Origin: Candidatus Thalassarchaeaceae archaeon
GTDB lineage: Archaea; Thermoplasmatota; Poseidoniia; Poseidoniales; Thalassarchaeaceae
Assembly (NCBI GenBank): GCA_943841885.1
Contig: CALSZZ010000001.1
Location: 469,157-533,156 of the forward strand
Length of the DNA stretch: 64,000 nt
Direction of reading: 5' to 3'
Position 1 is the stretch's first letter. Each line of letters starts with the position of its first letter. Below, in pieces: positions 34,066 through 43,214 of this stretch. Made by a program: the position numbers and the translations under genes. The notes below the pieces were generated by a model, which saw only the letters and a list, made by a program, of their open reading frames with translations, did not search any database and had not been told where the DNA came from.

Positions 34066-36174
34066 TTAATTCGCTATATGATACCATGCTAACATTTCTC
34101 CTGTTTCGCCATTCATAGCGAAATAACTAGAGTGTTCTTTTCCTGACTCTATCCAATTTTTGGAACCTATTATAGATACTTGCCCTTCACCTAAATTGAT
34201 TGGTAGAATACTTAGTAATTCATTATCATCAGATACTGAAAGCCTATAGCCTATTTTAATTTCAGAATCCCAAGAATTCTGATTTGAGGTTATTAGGGGA
34301 TTAAGATCAGGATATCTATCATAATTTAAAATCCTTTTTTCTAAAAGATCTAAAGATGGAGTATCCGGAATAGCGGGTCTATTCCAAATTATATCTCCAT
34401 TGTCATTATTATTACTATTAATTATTTTACAATCCAAAGAGCTGTTACCACTCAATACTATCCAACCTGAATTATCTTCCGGATCAACCCATGAAAGATT
34501 CCATTGAGGATTATTAAAATTATCAGGATATTCCCAATAAGATTGCCATAAATATCCTCCATCAATAATTGCACGTGCGGCATCTGAAGAAGAATGATTA
34601 TTCATTAGACACTCCTTTGCAGTTTCTAAATTAAAAATTCGAATATCTGATTCATCCCACATAGAATCAGACCACTTTTTCTTATCAGAGGTTCTTGGTT
34701 GATCCTCTCCAGTTTCTGGCTTTAAATATTCTTTACCCCAATTAATTGGAGTCGCCCCTAAAGAGGTTTTACTTTCTCCCATTACTAATCTTATCGTTAG
34801 TCTGCCATCGGGCAATATTGTTTCTGCTGCTGAACTTAATAAGAAATTACAATCAGAATTGGATGTGTCTTTATCAATTAGAATATCAACTTCTTGGCTT
34901 ACTGGCCATGGATTATTGGCTTTGACTTCTATTTCTATATTTGCGTGGCCAATACATTTACCGATTTCAACATGGTGAATAGTTATGGGGTACACAAGAC
35001 CGTGGTTTTTACTATTTATTTCTGCACCGACTGTCCATTCCCAGTCTGAATTCCAATCTTGATCGTTCTTAGAAGAAGTGGCTTCGGAAAGTGACCTATC
35101 TCCAAAAAAGGAATGTAATTCAATTGGCTTGAGAGGAAATGTCAGAATAGGGATGAGGAGGTCTAGATCTCCCAATCCTTCCAACCCATAAGTAACAATT
35201 TGTAGGTTTGTCACTTCATTTTCTATATCAGTAAATGATATATCCGTATTAGTTCTTTTTAGATCTTTATCCTCTAATTCTGTCCAAGATATTGAATCCA
35301 TATTAAGAATATTGTTTGCCATTGACCATCCTAAGTTACCACAATCATCGATATCCCTCCAAGTTTTTCCTTCAAAATCTACAACTAAGTCATGTTCTAT
35401 TTTTTTCTCAGCAGTATAAAATCCAGAACGTCCAAGACTATCTGTAGAAATTTTCTCATCACTTGAAATGGAGACTCTTCCTTCGCCTGCCATATTAATT
35501 TCTAATTCGCCACATGCTTCATCTAATATTCCTCCTGAAGAGTCACGGAATATCTGTACCATGTCATCTCCAATGATGGATACTCTTACTTCATCGACAT
35601 TAAAGTTCATTTCATCACCATAATTCAGAGGTTTGGCGGAGAATGAATTATTATTATTTAGAACAAGGAATACCGTTGCTCCTAATAGTAATATTATGGC
35701 AAAAATTGCACCTAGTGCCTTAGTATTGAAATTAATATTTTTCAGTGAGGGTAGTGTGATAACCATTGATGCAGAATCATCTTTACCCATAATTTCTGGC
35801 TTTAGAGTATTTTCTTCTACAAATATTTCTGCCTCGAGGACATCCTTTTCTTGTTCTTCTAATAAATCTAAAGTGGCATTTTGTTTAGGTATTTCATCAT
35901 CTTTAGAAATATTGTTTTTTACAATTAATTTATCAACTGCATCACCAATATTATGTTCCTTTACATCGTCATCATCTTCTAGTAGCAAAACTTGCTCATT
36001 CTCTACTTCAATATTTCCTTCTTCATTGCCATTGAACTCTAAAATCCTATCAATTAATACTGATTTATTTCCAGAAACCATTAACTGTAGGTTTTTACAG
36101 ATTTCTCTTAATTCTACAACTGTCATTCTAGAGAGTGTGTCTCCATCAAATGAATCATCGGCATCTTTGGACAT
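34066..36174 (-). CDS. Membrane protein with N-terminal SAP DNA-binding domain
   Basis: About 702 residues from ATG 36174 (a TTG 33 bp upstream gives 713). Residues ~14-48 of that start form a SAP helix-extension-helix (LSRMTVVELREICKNLQLM...GNKSVLIDRILEF), a motif that binds AT-rich DNA. An acidic low-complexity linker of about 95 residues leads to one membrane helix (ALGAIFAIILLLGATVFLVL). A ~520-residue beta-rich ectodomain follows, with WxD/W-rich segments and paired Cys. Topology therefore puts SAP in the cytoplasm and the bulk outside. It is the first gene of a SAP-ParA-EamA set. Archaeal homologues of this layout occur in the Poseidoniia; their role is unknown. Confidence 0.8.
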   Translation of the reverse strand: MSKDADDSFDGDTLSRMTVVELREICKNLQLMVSGNKSVLIDRILEFNGNEEGNIEVENEQVLLLEDDDDVKEHNIGDAVDKLIVKNNISKDDEIPKQNATLDLLEEQEKDVLEAEIFVEENTLKPEIMGKDDSASMVITLPSLKNINFNTKALGAIFAIILLLGATVFLVLNNNNSFSAKPLNYGDEMNFNVDEVRVSIIGDDMVQIFRDSSGGILDEACGELEINMAGEGRVSISSDEKISTDSLGRSGFYTAEKKIEHDLVVDFEGKTWRDIDDCGNLGWSMANNILNMDSISWTELEDKDLKRTNTDISFTDIENEVTNLQIVTYGLEGLGDLDLLIPILTFPLKPIELHSFFGDRSLSEATSSKNDQDWNSDWEWTVGAEINSKNHGLVYPITIHHVEIGKCIGHANIEIEVKANNPWPVSQEVDILIDKDTSNSDCNFLLSSAAETILPDGRLTIRLVMGESKTSLGATPINWGKEYLKPETGEDQPRTSDKKKWSDSMWDESDIRIFNLETAKECLMNNHSSSDAARAIIDGGYLWQSYWEYPDNFNNPQWNLSWVDPEDNSGWIVLSGNSSLDCKIINSNNNDNGDIIWNRPAIPDTPSLDLLEKRILNYDRYPDLNPLITSNQNSWDSEIKIGYRLSVSDDNELLSILPINLGEGQVSIIGSKNWIESGKEHSSYFAMNGETGEMLAWYHIAN

Positions 36175-36302
36175 TCTTATACTTGAGTCGTGAGTACAGT
36201 TTTTCAATCTCTTTGTATAATTGTGTCATTAAAGTACTACTAATGCAGTCTAAATAATATTTCAGACAAAGGACTCAAGAAGGAGTTTTTGTTGGCAAAA
36301 CT

Positions 36303-37256
36303 ATGAAGCCTCGACTAGTAATACTGTCTAGAGGGCCAGAATTGTACAGTACTAAGAGATTATGTGAAGAGGCAGAAAAATCTGGTTGGGATGTTAAAAT
36401 CTTAGATCCATTATCGTTGACAGTTGTCGTAGATAGTAATGGAGGTAAAATTTTCAATCGGGGGTGGCCTATTGAATGTGAGGCAGTTATACCAAGAATT
36501 GGTTATTCAATAACAAGAAGGGGAGTTGCCATAGTTAGACAATTTGAAAGAGAAGGCATAATAGTTTTGAATAAGAGTGCGGGTATAATTCAAAGTAGAG
36601 ACAAATTACTAGCATGTCAATTAATGTCAGATAGCAATATTCCAGTTCCTGTTACTGCCCAAGTTGGATCTTGGAAAGATACTGCAAGAGCTGTCAGCAG
36701 AGTTGGAGGAACACCTTGTGTGATTAAATCTACAGAAGGTACACACGGATATGGCGTATTTTTAGCTAAATCTGATCAACAAGCAAGGCAGTTGGTATAT
36801 CAAATGTTAGAGCGAAATATGCGTCCTTTGGTACAAGAATATGTCAAAGAATCGCATGGACAAGATATTCGAGTACTAGTCGTAGGAGGAAAAGTGATAG
36901 CATCAATGAAAAGAAAGGCTAATGGTTCAGAATTTCGTTCTAATTTTCACTTAGGAGGATCAGTCCAAAAAATAGATATTAATGAGGAGCAAAAAAAGAT
37001 TGCCTGTTTAGCTGCAGCTACAATGGGACTGGATTTGGCAGGTGTTGATATGTTGATATCAAGTAGAGGTCCATTGATTCTAGAAGTAAATTCTAGTCCT
37101 GGTTTAGAAGGAATAGAGTCTTCAACAGGAGTGAATATTGCAGGAGAGGTTGTCAAGTATCTAAATTCATCATATCAAAATATGATTATCGATAGAGATG
37201 AAGTTGATAATTTAGAAACTGTTACTCGAAAAAATCAACAAACGGATGCGTACTAA
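36303..37256 (+). CDS. RimK-type ATP-grasp ligase
   Basis: 317 residues of the RimK/LysX/MptN ATP-grasp family, which add glutamate or other amino acids to a peptide, tetrahydromethanopterin-like or 2-aminoadipate carrier. Motifs: IPRIGYSITRRGVAIVRQFE, SRDKLLACQLM, CVIKSTEGTHGYGVFL (ATP), VQEYVKESHGQDIRVLVVGGKVIASMKR, and the Mg-binding ILEVNSSPGLEGIE. The RimK-like segment RSNFHLGGS is typical. No LysW or ribosomal S6 gene is adjacent, so the substrate is open. It ends before a XerA-like gene. Confidence 0.85.
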   Translation: MKPRLVILSRGPELYSTKRLCEEAEKSGWDVKILDPLSLTVVVDSNGGKIFNRGWPIECEAVIPRIGYSITRRGVAIVRQFEREGIIVLNKSAGIIQSRDKLLACQLMSDSNIPVPVTAQVGSWKDTARAVSRVGGTPCVIKSTEGTHGYGVFLAKSDQQARQLVYQMLERNMRPLVQEYVKESHGQDIRVLVVGGKVIASMKRKANGSEFRSNFHLGGSVQKIDINEEQKKIACLAAATMGLDLAGVDMLISSRGPLILEVNSSPGLEGIESSTGVNIAGEVVKYLNSSYQNMIIDRDEVDNLETVTRKNQQTDAY

Positions 37257-37402
37257 AAATATCGTTACGGCTTAAAATTGATAGTTAGTAAATATTGTTT
37301 TTAATGTTCAAAACTAGAGAAGCATTCAATACAATATACGTTTGCTGGTACATGTTCGTTAGAACAGGGATGCACGCGTCGTTTACGGCGAGAGGCGATA
37401 AT

Positions 37403-38506
37403 ATGAGAAGGGATGATGATGTATTTTCAAAAGGAATAGATGTAAATCTATTATCAGAAGATAGAGGAAATGTAAGAATAAAGTCTACTTTACCTCTTAG
37501 GATGGGAAGAATATCTCATCTTCCTTGGTTTGAATGTTGGTTACAACAATTAAGGACAGAAAAAAAGAGTAGGCATACAATTAGATCTTACGTAGTTTCG
37601 ATAAAAACCTTCACAAAGACTAAATTACCCAAAGAATCGGAAAATATTTGGGAAAAAATACAAAATATTAGTGTAGTAAAATTTCATAACTTTTGTAATC
37701 CTGATAATGGAAGAATTGACGCGTGGTTAAATGAAATTAGTAAACTAAAACCCTCGACTATTAATGCAAGGATTGCAGGTATTTCTCATTTATTAAAGTG
37801 GCTTGGTTATGTAATACCTGATTGGATACAAAGACCTGCAAGAAGTCGCTCACTTCCTAAAACATTAGGTAAATCAGAATTAAGGAAACTACTTTTGGCT
37901 ACAAAACAGTCCGAAGATTGCTTATCTTCACCAATTGTTACAATAATGCTTGATACTGGTTTAAGAGTTTCTGAATTGTGTGGTTTAGATTTGGATGATA
38001 TTGATTTTGAAGATTTATCGGCACTAGTCATTGGAGGAAAAGGCGAAAAAGATAGGACAGTTCTTTTCACCATGTCTACCGTTCTAGCTATAGAAGCATG
38101 GAAGCCTATGAGAGAAACTAGATTAAAATTATGTAAAAAGTCGGAAGATCATCGGTCTTTATTTTTATCCAGCAGAGGTAACAGAATGAATCCGCGCTCA
38201 GTTCAAAAAATTATTGATAGATTAGCAGATGAAGCAGATATTCCAAGAAGTCGAATTAGTCCACACACACTGAGACACACATTTGCAACAGGACTGTTAG
38301 AAAGAGGTGCTGATTTAGTCACCATACAGAGATTATTGGGTCATGCTAGTATTGCTACCACAAGAGTCTATCTTGAAATTGGAGATCAGACATTACGTGA
38401 AATATATCATAGAGCACAAAAACAAATCCCATCGATAGAGAAATTCGAGATTGAAGACTTATCAGAAAAAGAAGAGAAGCGGATTATTTCAACAGAAAAA
38501 ATATAA
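37403..38506 (+). CDS. xerA: XerA-type tyrosine recombinase
   Basis: About 367 residues from ATG 37403, which has a GAGAGGCG site upstream; the frame extends to 37295 without conservation. The N-terminal SAM-like domain (LPWFECWLQQLRTEKKSRHTIRSYVVSI) precedes the catalytic core: Arg in LDTGLRVSELCGL, Lys in GGKGEKDR, HTLRH (His, Arg), His in LLGHASIATTRVY and the Tyr nucleophile in the same segment. The XerC/D-like core suggests chromosome dimer resolution in archaea. No dif site is evident near the gene. It is not associated with the right-end island, about 18 kb away. Confidence 0.9.
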   Translation: MRRDDDVFSKGIDVNLLSEDRGNVRIKSTLPLRMGRISHLPWFECWLQQLRTEKKSRHTIRSYVVSIKTFTKTKLPKESENIWEKIQNISVVKFHNFCNPDNGRIDAWLNEISKLKPSTINARIAGISHLLKWLGYVIPDWIQRPARSRSLPKTLGKSELRKLLLATKQSEDCLSSPIVTIMLDTGLRVSELCGLDLDDIDFEDLSALVIGGKGEKDRTVLFTMSTVLAIEAWKPMRETRLKLCKKSEDHRSLFLSSRGNRMNPRSVQKIIDRLADEADIPRSRISPHTLRHTFATGLLERGADLVTIQRLLGHASIATTRVYLEIGDQTLREIYHRAQKQIPSIEKFEIEDLSEKEEKRIISTEKI

Positions 38507-38559
38507 TATTGAGAACATCCATACAAAATGTTCAACGTAACAGACATTGACAGACAAGC

Positions 38560-39318
38560 GTGGATGGTATAGGATTAGATGGTAATGGCCGATCTTTGGA
38601 GAATGAAGGTAAATCAATACTATTTGCTCAAGTTATGCAGGGAAAACCTCGTATGGAAATTAATGAAGATGGTTTTTTGGAAGTATTAGGTAAATCAAAA
38701 AAGAATAGGAAAGTATTCATTGGAGATGTGGCAAAATCGGTATTACATTCACTCGGCTCTCATGAATCACCAGTATTTACTGATGAACCAAATTTAGATG
38801 AACAGCGATGGGAACTAATGTGTAAAACCAATGATTTAGGTGTTAAAATACAAAGTAATCATTATTGGGGCTTTGGTATGTTTTCTCGATGTTTTTATAA
38901 TAAAATAGAGATTTTTGGTCCATTATCTGTAAGATCTAGATGTGCGCATGATATAGTATCAATATTAGGAAGAAATCCTTGGGAAGCTGTTATGGTAAAA
39001 TCATTTGAAAGGGTTACTGGATTAAAAATGTCAGAACATTTGGAAAATTGGACAATGTTAATTCAACATGCTAAAGATGAAATGAATGACCAAATATTAA
39101 GATTAGAGGATCGAGTAAGAAAATTGAGAGGCGTAAATGAAGATGCTGTAGAGTTATTAAAATCTGCAGATTTATCTCTTGAAGAAGCTAGAACGGCTTT
39201 ATCTGATAGAAATGCTCCCGCTGTTGAAAGAGCATTAAGTAGAGCTTCTAATTCAATAATACAAGCAGATCCGAAAACTGAATTATTAACAACTGATATA
39301 TTGTTGGATAAAGATTAG
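38560..39318 (+). CDS. Conserved-looking soluble protein, unknown function
   Basis: 252 residues starting at GTG 38560. The N-terminal half has FAQVMQGKPRMEINEDGFLEVLG and a HYWGFGMFSRCFYNKIEIFGPLSV region. The C-terminal third is helical and acidic, ending in SLEEARTALSDRNAPAVERALSRASNSI, like a short helical repeat (compare coiled-coil or 14-3-3-like stretches). No membrane segment or catalytic motif is visible. It follows xerA on the same strand after 53 bp and converges with Sec61-beta, overlapping by 4 bp. I do not recognise it. Confidence 0.55.
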   Translation: MDGIGLDGNGRSLENEGKSILFAQVMQGKPRMEINEDGFLEVLGKSKKNRKVFIGDVAKSVLHSLGSHESPVFTDEPNLDEQRWELMCKTNDLGVKIQSNHYWGFGMFSRCFYNKIEIFGPLSVRSRCAHDIVSILGRNPWEAVMVKSFERVTGLKMSEHLENWTMLIQHAKDEMNDQILRLEDRVRKLRGVNEDAVELLKSADLSLEEARTALSDRNAPAVERALSRASNSIIQADPKTELLTTDILLDKD

Positions 39319-39506
39319 AATCCGAATGCACTATACATCCATGACCAGACGCCATGCTGAGCTAGATAAATTATCAAAGAAAATGAAATACATGCAAAGT
39401 AAATTGTACCTTTTGAGATTTGGATAGCATCTTCGGATTCTTCATCAAAATAACGAATCAAACCAGCTGCTTGCTGTATCCCACTACCTTTTTTCTCCTT
39501 AGCCAT
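39315..39506 (-). CDS. secG: Protein translocase subunit Sec61-beta (SecG)
   Basis: 63 residues from ATG 39506; the frame extends to 39524 without need. The pattern SGIQQAAGLIRYFDEESEDAIQISKGTIYFACISFSLIIYLAQ is the archaeal Sec61-beta layout: basic head, AGLIRYFDEE, then one membrane helix. It joins SecY/SecE in the translocon. It lies on the minus strand between unrelated genes. Confidence 0.9.
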   Translation of the reverse strand: MAKEKKGSGIQQAAGLIRYFDEESEDAIQISKGTIYFACISFSLIIYLAQHGVWSWMYSAFGF

Positions 39507-39569
39507 TGAACTTCGCACCCGCATGCACTATTTCAAGGCCACTAAGACAAAAAATAAGTAAAAAAATAA

Positions 39570-39923
39570 TTAAGGCTCTAAAGTTTCAATCAAAATGCAG
39601 CCACCGTCGAGATCTACAATGATAGAAGCCGCATCCATTGCATTATCAATGCTCGATGTCATTAGTATTTCGCGGCGAAGTCCATTTGGATTTTGAAGCA
39701 CTAATCTATGACTTAAATTTTTTAGGACTTTACGGTCAACTTTTTTCCATATCCATTCATCATTCTCCACAGTAACAAGTGCTTCAATTGGTATCAAAGG
39801 TCCTTGCTGAGATGAATTTTCACGTGCTCGTTCAACTAATTCAACTAATTTCTTTGTAGCTCCAAATATATCTGTCTTCACCTGTTCTTGACTATTTTTT
39901 GCTATTCGCCTACTCAAATTCAT
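39570..39923 (-). CDS. Small protein, unknown function
   Basis: 117 residues. Nothing catalytic is obvious. The N-terminal half is helical (GATKKLVELVERARENSS), the middle holds ALVTVENDEWIWKKVDRKVLKNLSHRLVLQNP and the end DAASIIVDLDGGCILIETLEP is beta-like, which together suggest a compact alpha/beta fold. It is upstream of Sec61-beta on the same strand (45 bp) and divergent from the RNA methyltransferase. The regular codon use suggests a real gene. Confidence 0.5.
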   Translation of the reverse strand: MNLSRRIAKNSQEQVKTDIFGATKKLVELVERARENSSQQGPLIPIEALVTVENDEWIWKKVDRKVLKNLSHRLVLQNPNGLRREILMTSSIDNAMDAASIIVDLDGGCILIETLEP

Positions 39924-40082
39924 TCATGCATCCCCTTTGCGGCACTAAGCCACATCCTCCGAGGAATTTATCAATGGTATAATATTTTATGAAAATAATA
40001 TTGGATTGTGTACAAAATAGTATGATGATGGTTTTTTCAAGATAAACAAGTAATTCTTTGATGAGTACATGGTGCGAAGGTT

Positions 40083-41729
40083 ATGGCGAGAACCCAAGAG
40101 TATTGGAATAAACTTGGTGAAAATAGTATTCTATTAAATGCCGTGAGTAAATGGAGGAGTGATTCTGCATTATGGTTTTCAAAATCTGTTAACAGATTAC
40201 CTGAAACAGTTAGAGTGAATTATCTAAGAAAAGACTGGGAGTGGGTTGAAGATTGGTTAGGAAAAATTGGTGCTGAAAGAATTGAATGGTTTAGAGGTAG
40301 TAAAGGTAGTGCTTGGACTCTGCCATTCGAAAGAGGAAAAGCGGAAGGAGAAATTAAGCTTGTTCTGTCTTCATTACACAGAACTGGGAGGATTACTAGG
40401 CAAGAATCAGTTTCAATGATTCCTACGATAGCACTCGATGTACAACCTGGAGAAATAGTACTCGATATGTGCGCCTCTCCCGGATCTAAAACTACACAGA
40501 TATCAGAGAATCTACAAAATGAAGGTTTAGTGATAGCTAATGAAATTTCAAGTGATAGAATCAATACTCTTGTATCAAATGTGCAACGCCATGGGTCTAG
40601 AACATGCATGGTAATTCAGCATGATGGAAGGCATATTCCTAAAATTCTTAACACTGGTTTTGATAAGATTTTAGTTGATGCCCCTTGTACTGGATCTGGG
40701 ACAACTAGGAAAAATCCGGAAGTTTGGAAAAAATGGCTACCTTCTGGAAGTCGCTCTTTACACAAACTACAACTGGGTCTTTTGGCAAAGGCTATTGATT
40801 TAATAAAACCTGGAGGAAGGGTAGTTTATTCCACTTGTTCATTGGATCCTGTTGAAAACGAAGCCGTAGTTGCAGAAATATTGAGATGTTTTCCTGTTGA
40901 TGTAGTTTCTGCAGGGGATAAATTAGAATTATTACCTTTTGAAAAGGGTTTTACACAATGGGTAAAAATAGATGATTATGGTAATGTTAATGATAGTTTA
41001 ATTCTGGAGAAATCAATGTTACCACCTACTGAAAAATTTATTATTGATTCGCTAAAAAAATGTGTAAGAATTTGGAATGATAAGATTGATGGAGGTGGAT
41101 TTTTCATTGCAATAATAGAGAAAAAGAAAGAGATAACAAATAATAGTAATGTAATTAATAGATTTATGGACTCTAATATAAAACCTGATTTAGATAGTTT
41201 ACCGATGCCGATTGGTTCCGATTTAAAAGATAAAATAGTCGCTCATTTCGGAAAATGTCCAGATAATTTATGGATTAGGGGGAAAAAAATCTCATGGTCT
41301 ACGGATGAAGCTAAAATGATATGGGAAAATGAAAAATCCCGCAAGTCTGGAAAAATAGTAACCCCTGGAAAAAGATGGGGGCCTTTGAAAATAATTAATT
41401 TAGGCCTTGATACTGTCAAGTTAAGAAAAAATGAAATTGATAGAGTAGTAGGTAGAGCATCTCAGCAAATCATCCCTGAAATTAAATCTAGATATATCAT
41501 AACCAAAGGAGAAATAATTGATAGGCTATTGATTGATAATCAGTTGCTCAACAAAGATCTAGGGAATAATTTTGAGGAATACAAAGGAGGTTTATTGCTA
41601 ATTGATGAAAGGGATATGACCTGTATTCCTATTTGGGTTGGTAAACGTGTCAGTTTAATGATTAATGATGATGAAAAAAGAATACTAAAATTCATGAGAG
41701 GTTTAAGTATAATAGATGAGGAAGAATGA
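40083..41729 (+). CDS. RNA m5C methyltransferase, Nop2/NSUN-like
   Basis: 548 residues. AdoMet-binding motif I is LDMCASPGSKTTQI, with the catalytic pair of cysteines in VDAPCTGSGTTRKNPEVWKKW (motif IV) and VVYSTCSLDPVENEAVV (motif VI). This two-Cys arrangement is diagnostic of RNA 5-methylcytosine methyltransferases. The extra C-terminal ~200 residues (from about 350) contain alpha/beta stretches ending LLLIDERDMTCIPIWVGKRVSLMI, which may be a PUA-like RNA-binding domain as in tRNA enzymes. rRNA or tRNA target is undecided. Start ATG 40083 has a GAAGG upstream. Confidence 0.87.
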   Translation: MARTQEYWNKLGENSILLNAVSKWRSDSALWFSKSVNRLPETVRVNYLRKDWEWVEDWLGKIGAERIEWFRGSKGSAWTLPFERGKAEGEIKLVLSSLHRTGRITRQESVSMIPTIALDVQPGEIVLDMCASPGSKTTQISENLQNEGLVIANEISSDRINTLVSNVQRHGSRTCMVIQHDGRHIPKILNTGFDKILVDAPCTGSGTTRKNPEVWKKWLPSGSRSLHKLQLGLLAKAIDLIKPGGRVVYSTCSLDPVENEAVVAEILRCFPVDVVSAGDKLELLPFEKGFTQWVKIDDYGNVNDSLILEKSMLPPTEKFIIDSLKKCVRIWNDKIDGGGFFIAIIEKKKEITNNSNVINRFMDSNIKPDLDSLPMPIGSDLKDKIVAHFGKCPDNLWIRGKKISWSTDEAKMIWENEKSRKSGKIVTPGKRWGPLKIINLGLDTVKLRKNEIDRVVGRASQQIIPEIKSRYIITKGEIIDRLLIDNQLLNKDLGNNFEEYKGGLLLIDERDMTCIPIWVGKRVSLMINDDEKRILKFMRGLSIIDEEE

Positions 41730-41814
41730 AAATTATATACAAATGGATATTAAAATCCCTCGATAATTGGCATATGTTCAATAGCCTAGTTCTATAACCT
41801 TCCACAAAGGACGT

Positions 41815-42273
41815 ATGGATATGGACGAAACTGATCGAATGATAATTGAGGTTCTCTGTGATGATGCCAGAACTTCTTTAAGAAAAATTTCAGAAAAAAT
41901 AGGCGTCTCATTGGGAGCAGTAAGCAATAGGGTCAAAAAGTTAGAAAAAAATGGAGTTATAAAAGGCTATACAGTACTATTAGATGCTGATAAGATTGGA
42001 TGGGAGTTGACTGTAGTAATAGGAATTAGAATACAAAAAGGTAGGTTAATAGAAATTCAGGAAAAGATCGCCAAAGATCGTAGAGTATATGCTGTGTATG
42101 ATGTAACCGGCAATTATGATTCAATGATTGTCGCAAAGGCATCTAATAGAAAAGATTTAGATGATTTATCGAAAAATGTATTATCCATAGAAGGTGTTGA
42201 GAGGTCAGTTACGCATTTAGTTTTGAATACCGTTAAAGAAATGCCCAATTCATTACCTGAATTTTTAGAATAA
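41815..42273 (+). CDS. Lrp/AsnC-family transcriptional regulator
   Basis: 152 residues. An N-terminal helix-turn-helix (DETDRMIIEVLCDDARTSLRKISEKIGVSLGAVSNRVKKLEKNGVIKGYTV) is joined to a RAM ligand-binding domain (VVIGIRIQKGRLIEIQEKI ... VYAVYDVTGNYDSMIVAKAS ... IEGVERSVTHLVLNTVKE). Such proteins sense amino acids and form octamers or dimers. It is the gene just upstream of the oxidase operon (138 bp), but nothing ties it to oxidase control. Confidence 0.92.
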   Translation: MDMDETDRMIIEVLCDDARTSLRKISEKIGVSLGAVSNRVKKLEKNGVIKGYTVLLDADKIGWELTVVIGIRIQKGRLIEIQEKIAKDRRVYAVYDVTGNYDSMIVAKASNRKDLDDLSKNVLSIEGVERSVTHLVLNTVKEMPNSLPEFLE

Positions 42274-42410
42274 GTAAGCAATATTGTATTGATATGAAAA
42301 GAAAGTTTTTGTTATTGTATTCCTTAATGCGTATATTTAGAGATTAATCATTCTTTATTCAATGATTATATTAGTAGGATATGAAGAATATCATTACGCG
42401 GCATTTATGA

Positions 42411-43211
42411 ATGACTTTCTGCCCCCTCTCAATAGGGGTAGGCATCGTGGTTGCGAGCGTATTATTTTGGAAACTATTTGATGAATATATTTTATGGTCT
42501 CTTTTGGTAGGAATATTTACCTTTGGATGGCTTTTTCATCATTCTTTTTGGTATACATCTTCTAAAGGAGAAGAATACAGCAATCCTGATAAAATTGAAG
42601 TTGGAGTTTTTCCCCGACATAATGACGATATGAAATTAGAAGTAGCATGGACGATATTACCGTTTATACTAATAGTTTACTTGACATATATATCTTGGGC
42701 GCCTCTAGATGCAGTATGGACATCAGCAGATGGTGGAATTCATGGGAATGAATGTGAAGAAGGGCAAAGTTCCAATAATTACCTAGATTCAAGTAGTGGT
42801 GCAATAGTTTCGGAATGTTATCATATAATTGAAATAACTGCTAAACAATGGGTTTGGAGTTTTAATTGTAATCCAAATGATGATTCCTGGAGAGGAGATG
42901 TTATTCCAGATAGAGGATTCGAATTACAAACTAACCTATGTGATGTTGGAACTATATCAATAGAAGGTTACGGTATGCAGCCCCTACTATCTCTTAAATC
43001 AGGAGAGACCTATCTTGCAGTTATGCAATCTGAGGATGTTACGCATGCACCATGGGTTCAAGTAATTGGTACAAAAGAGGACGTTTTACCAAGCCAAACT
43101 ACTACTCTGTGGCTTCCTATGAGTGAAGCAGGAGAATCTATGATATTATGTACAGAATATTGTGGTGATGCGCATTCAGTAATGTCTGCAGGTCTATTTG
43201 TACACAATTAG
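42411..43211 (+). CDS. coxB: Cytochrome c oxidase subunit II (CuA)
   Basis: 266 residues. Three hydrophobic segments lead into the extracellular cupredoxin domain. The CuA ligands are His in EDVTHAPWVQVIG and the CTEYCGDAHSVM cluster (two Cys, His, Met). A WVWSFNCNPND segment includes the aromatic electron-entry Trp. The unusual first hydrophobic pair is longer than in bacterial subunit II. It is first in a tightly packed coxB-coxA-coxC-coxD unit (coxA starts 3 bp later). Terminal oxidase means aerobic respiration. Confidence 0.93.
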   Translation: MTFCPLSIGVGIVVASVLFWKLFDEYILWSLLVGIFTFGWLFHHSFWYTSSKGEEYSNPDKIEVGVFPRHNDDMKLEVAWTILPFILIVYLTYISWAPLDAVWTSADGGIHGNECEEGQSSNNYLDSSSGAIVSECYHIIEITAKQWVWSFNCNPNDDSWRGDVIPDRGFELQTNLCDVGTISIEGYGMQPLLSLKSGETYLAVMQSEDVTHAPWVQVIGTKEDVLPSQTTTLWLPMSEAGESMILCTEYCGDAHSVMSAGLFVHN

Positions 43212-43214
43212 AGG

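Noticed and set aside
37257..37402. dif-like site next to xerA
   Set aside because: No 28-bp two-arm palindrome resembling archaeal dif was seen in the AT-rich spacer.
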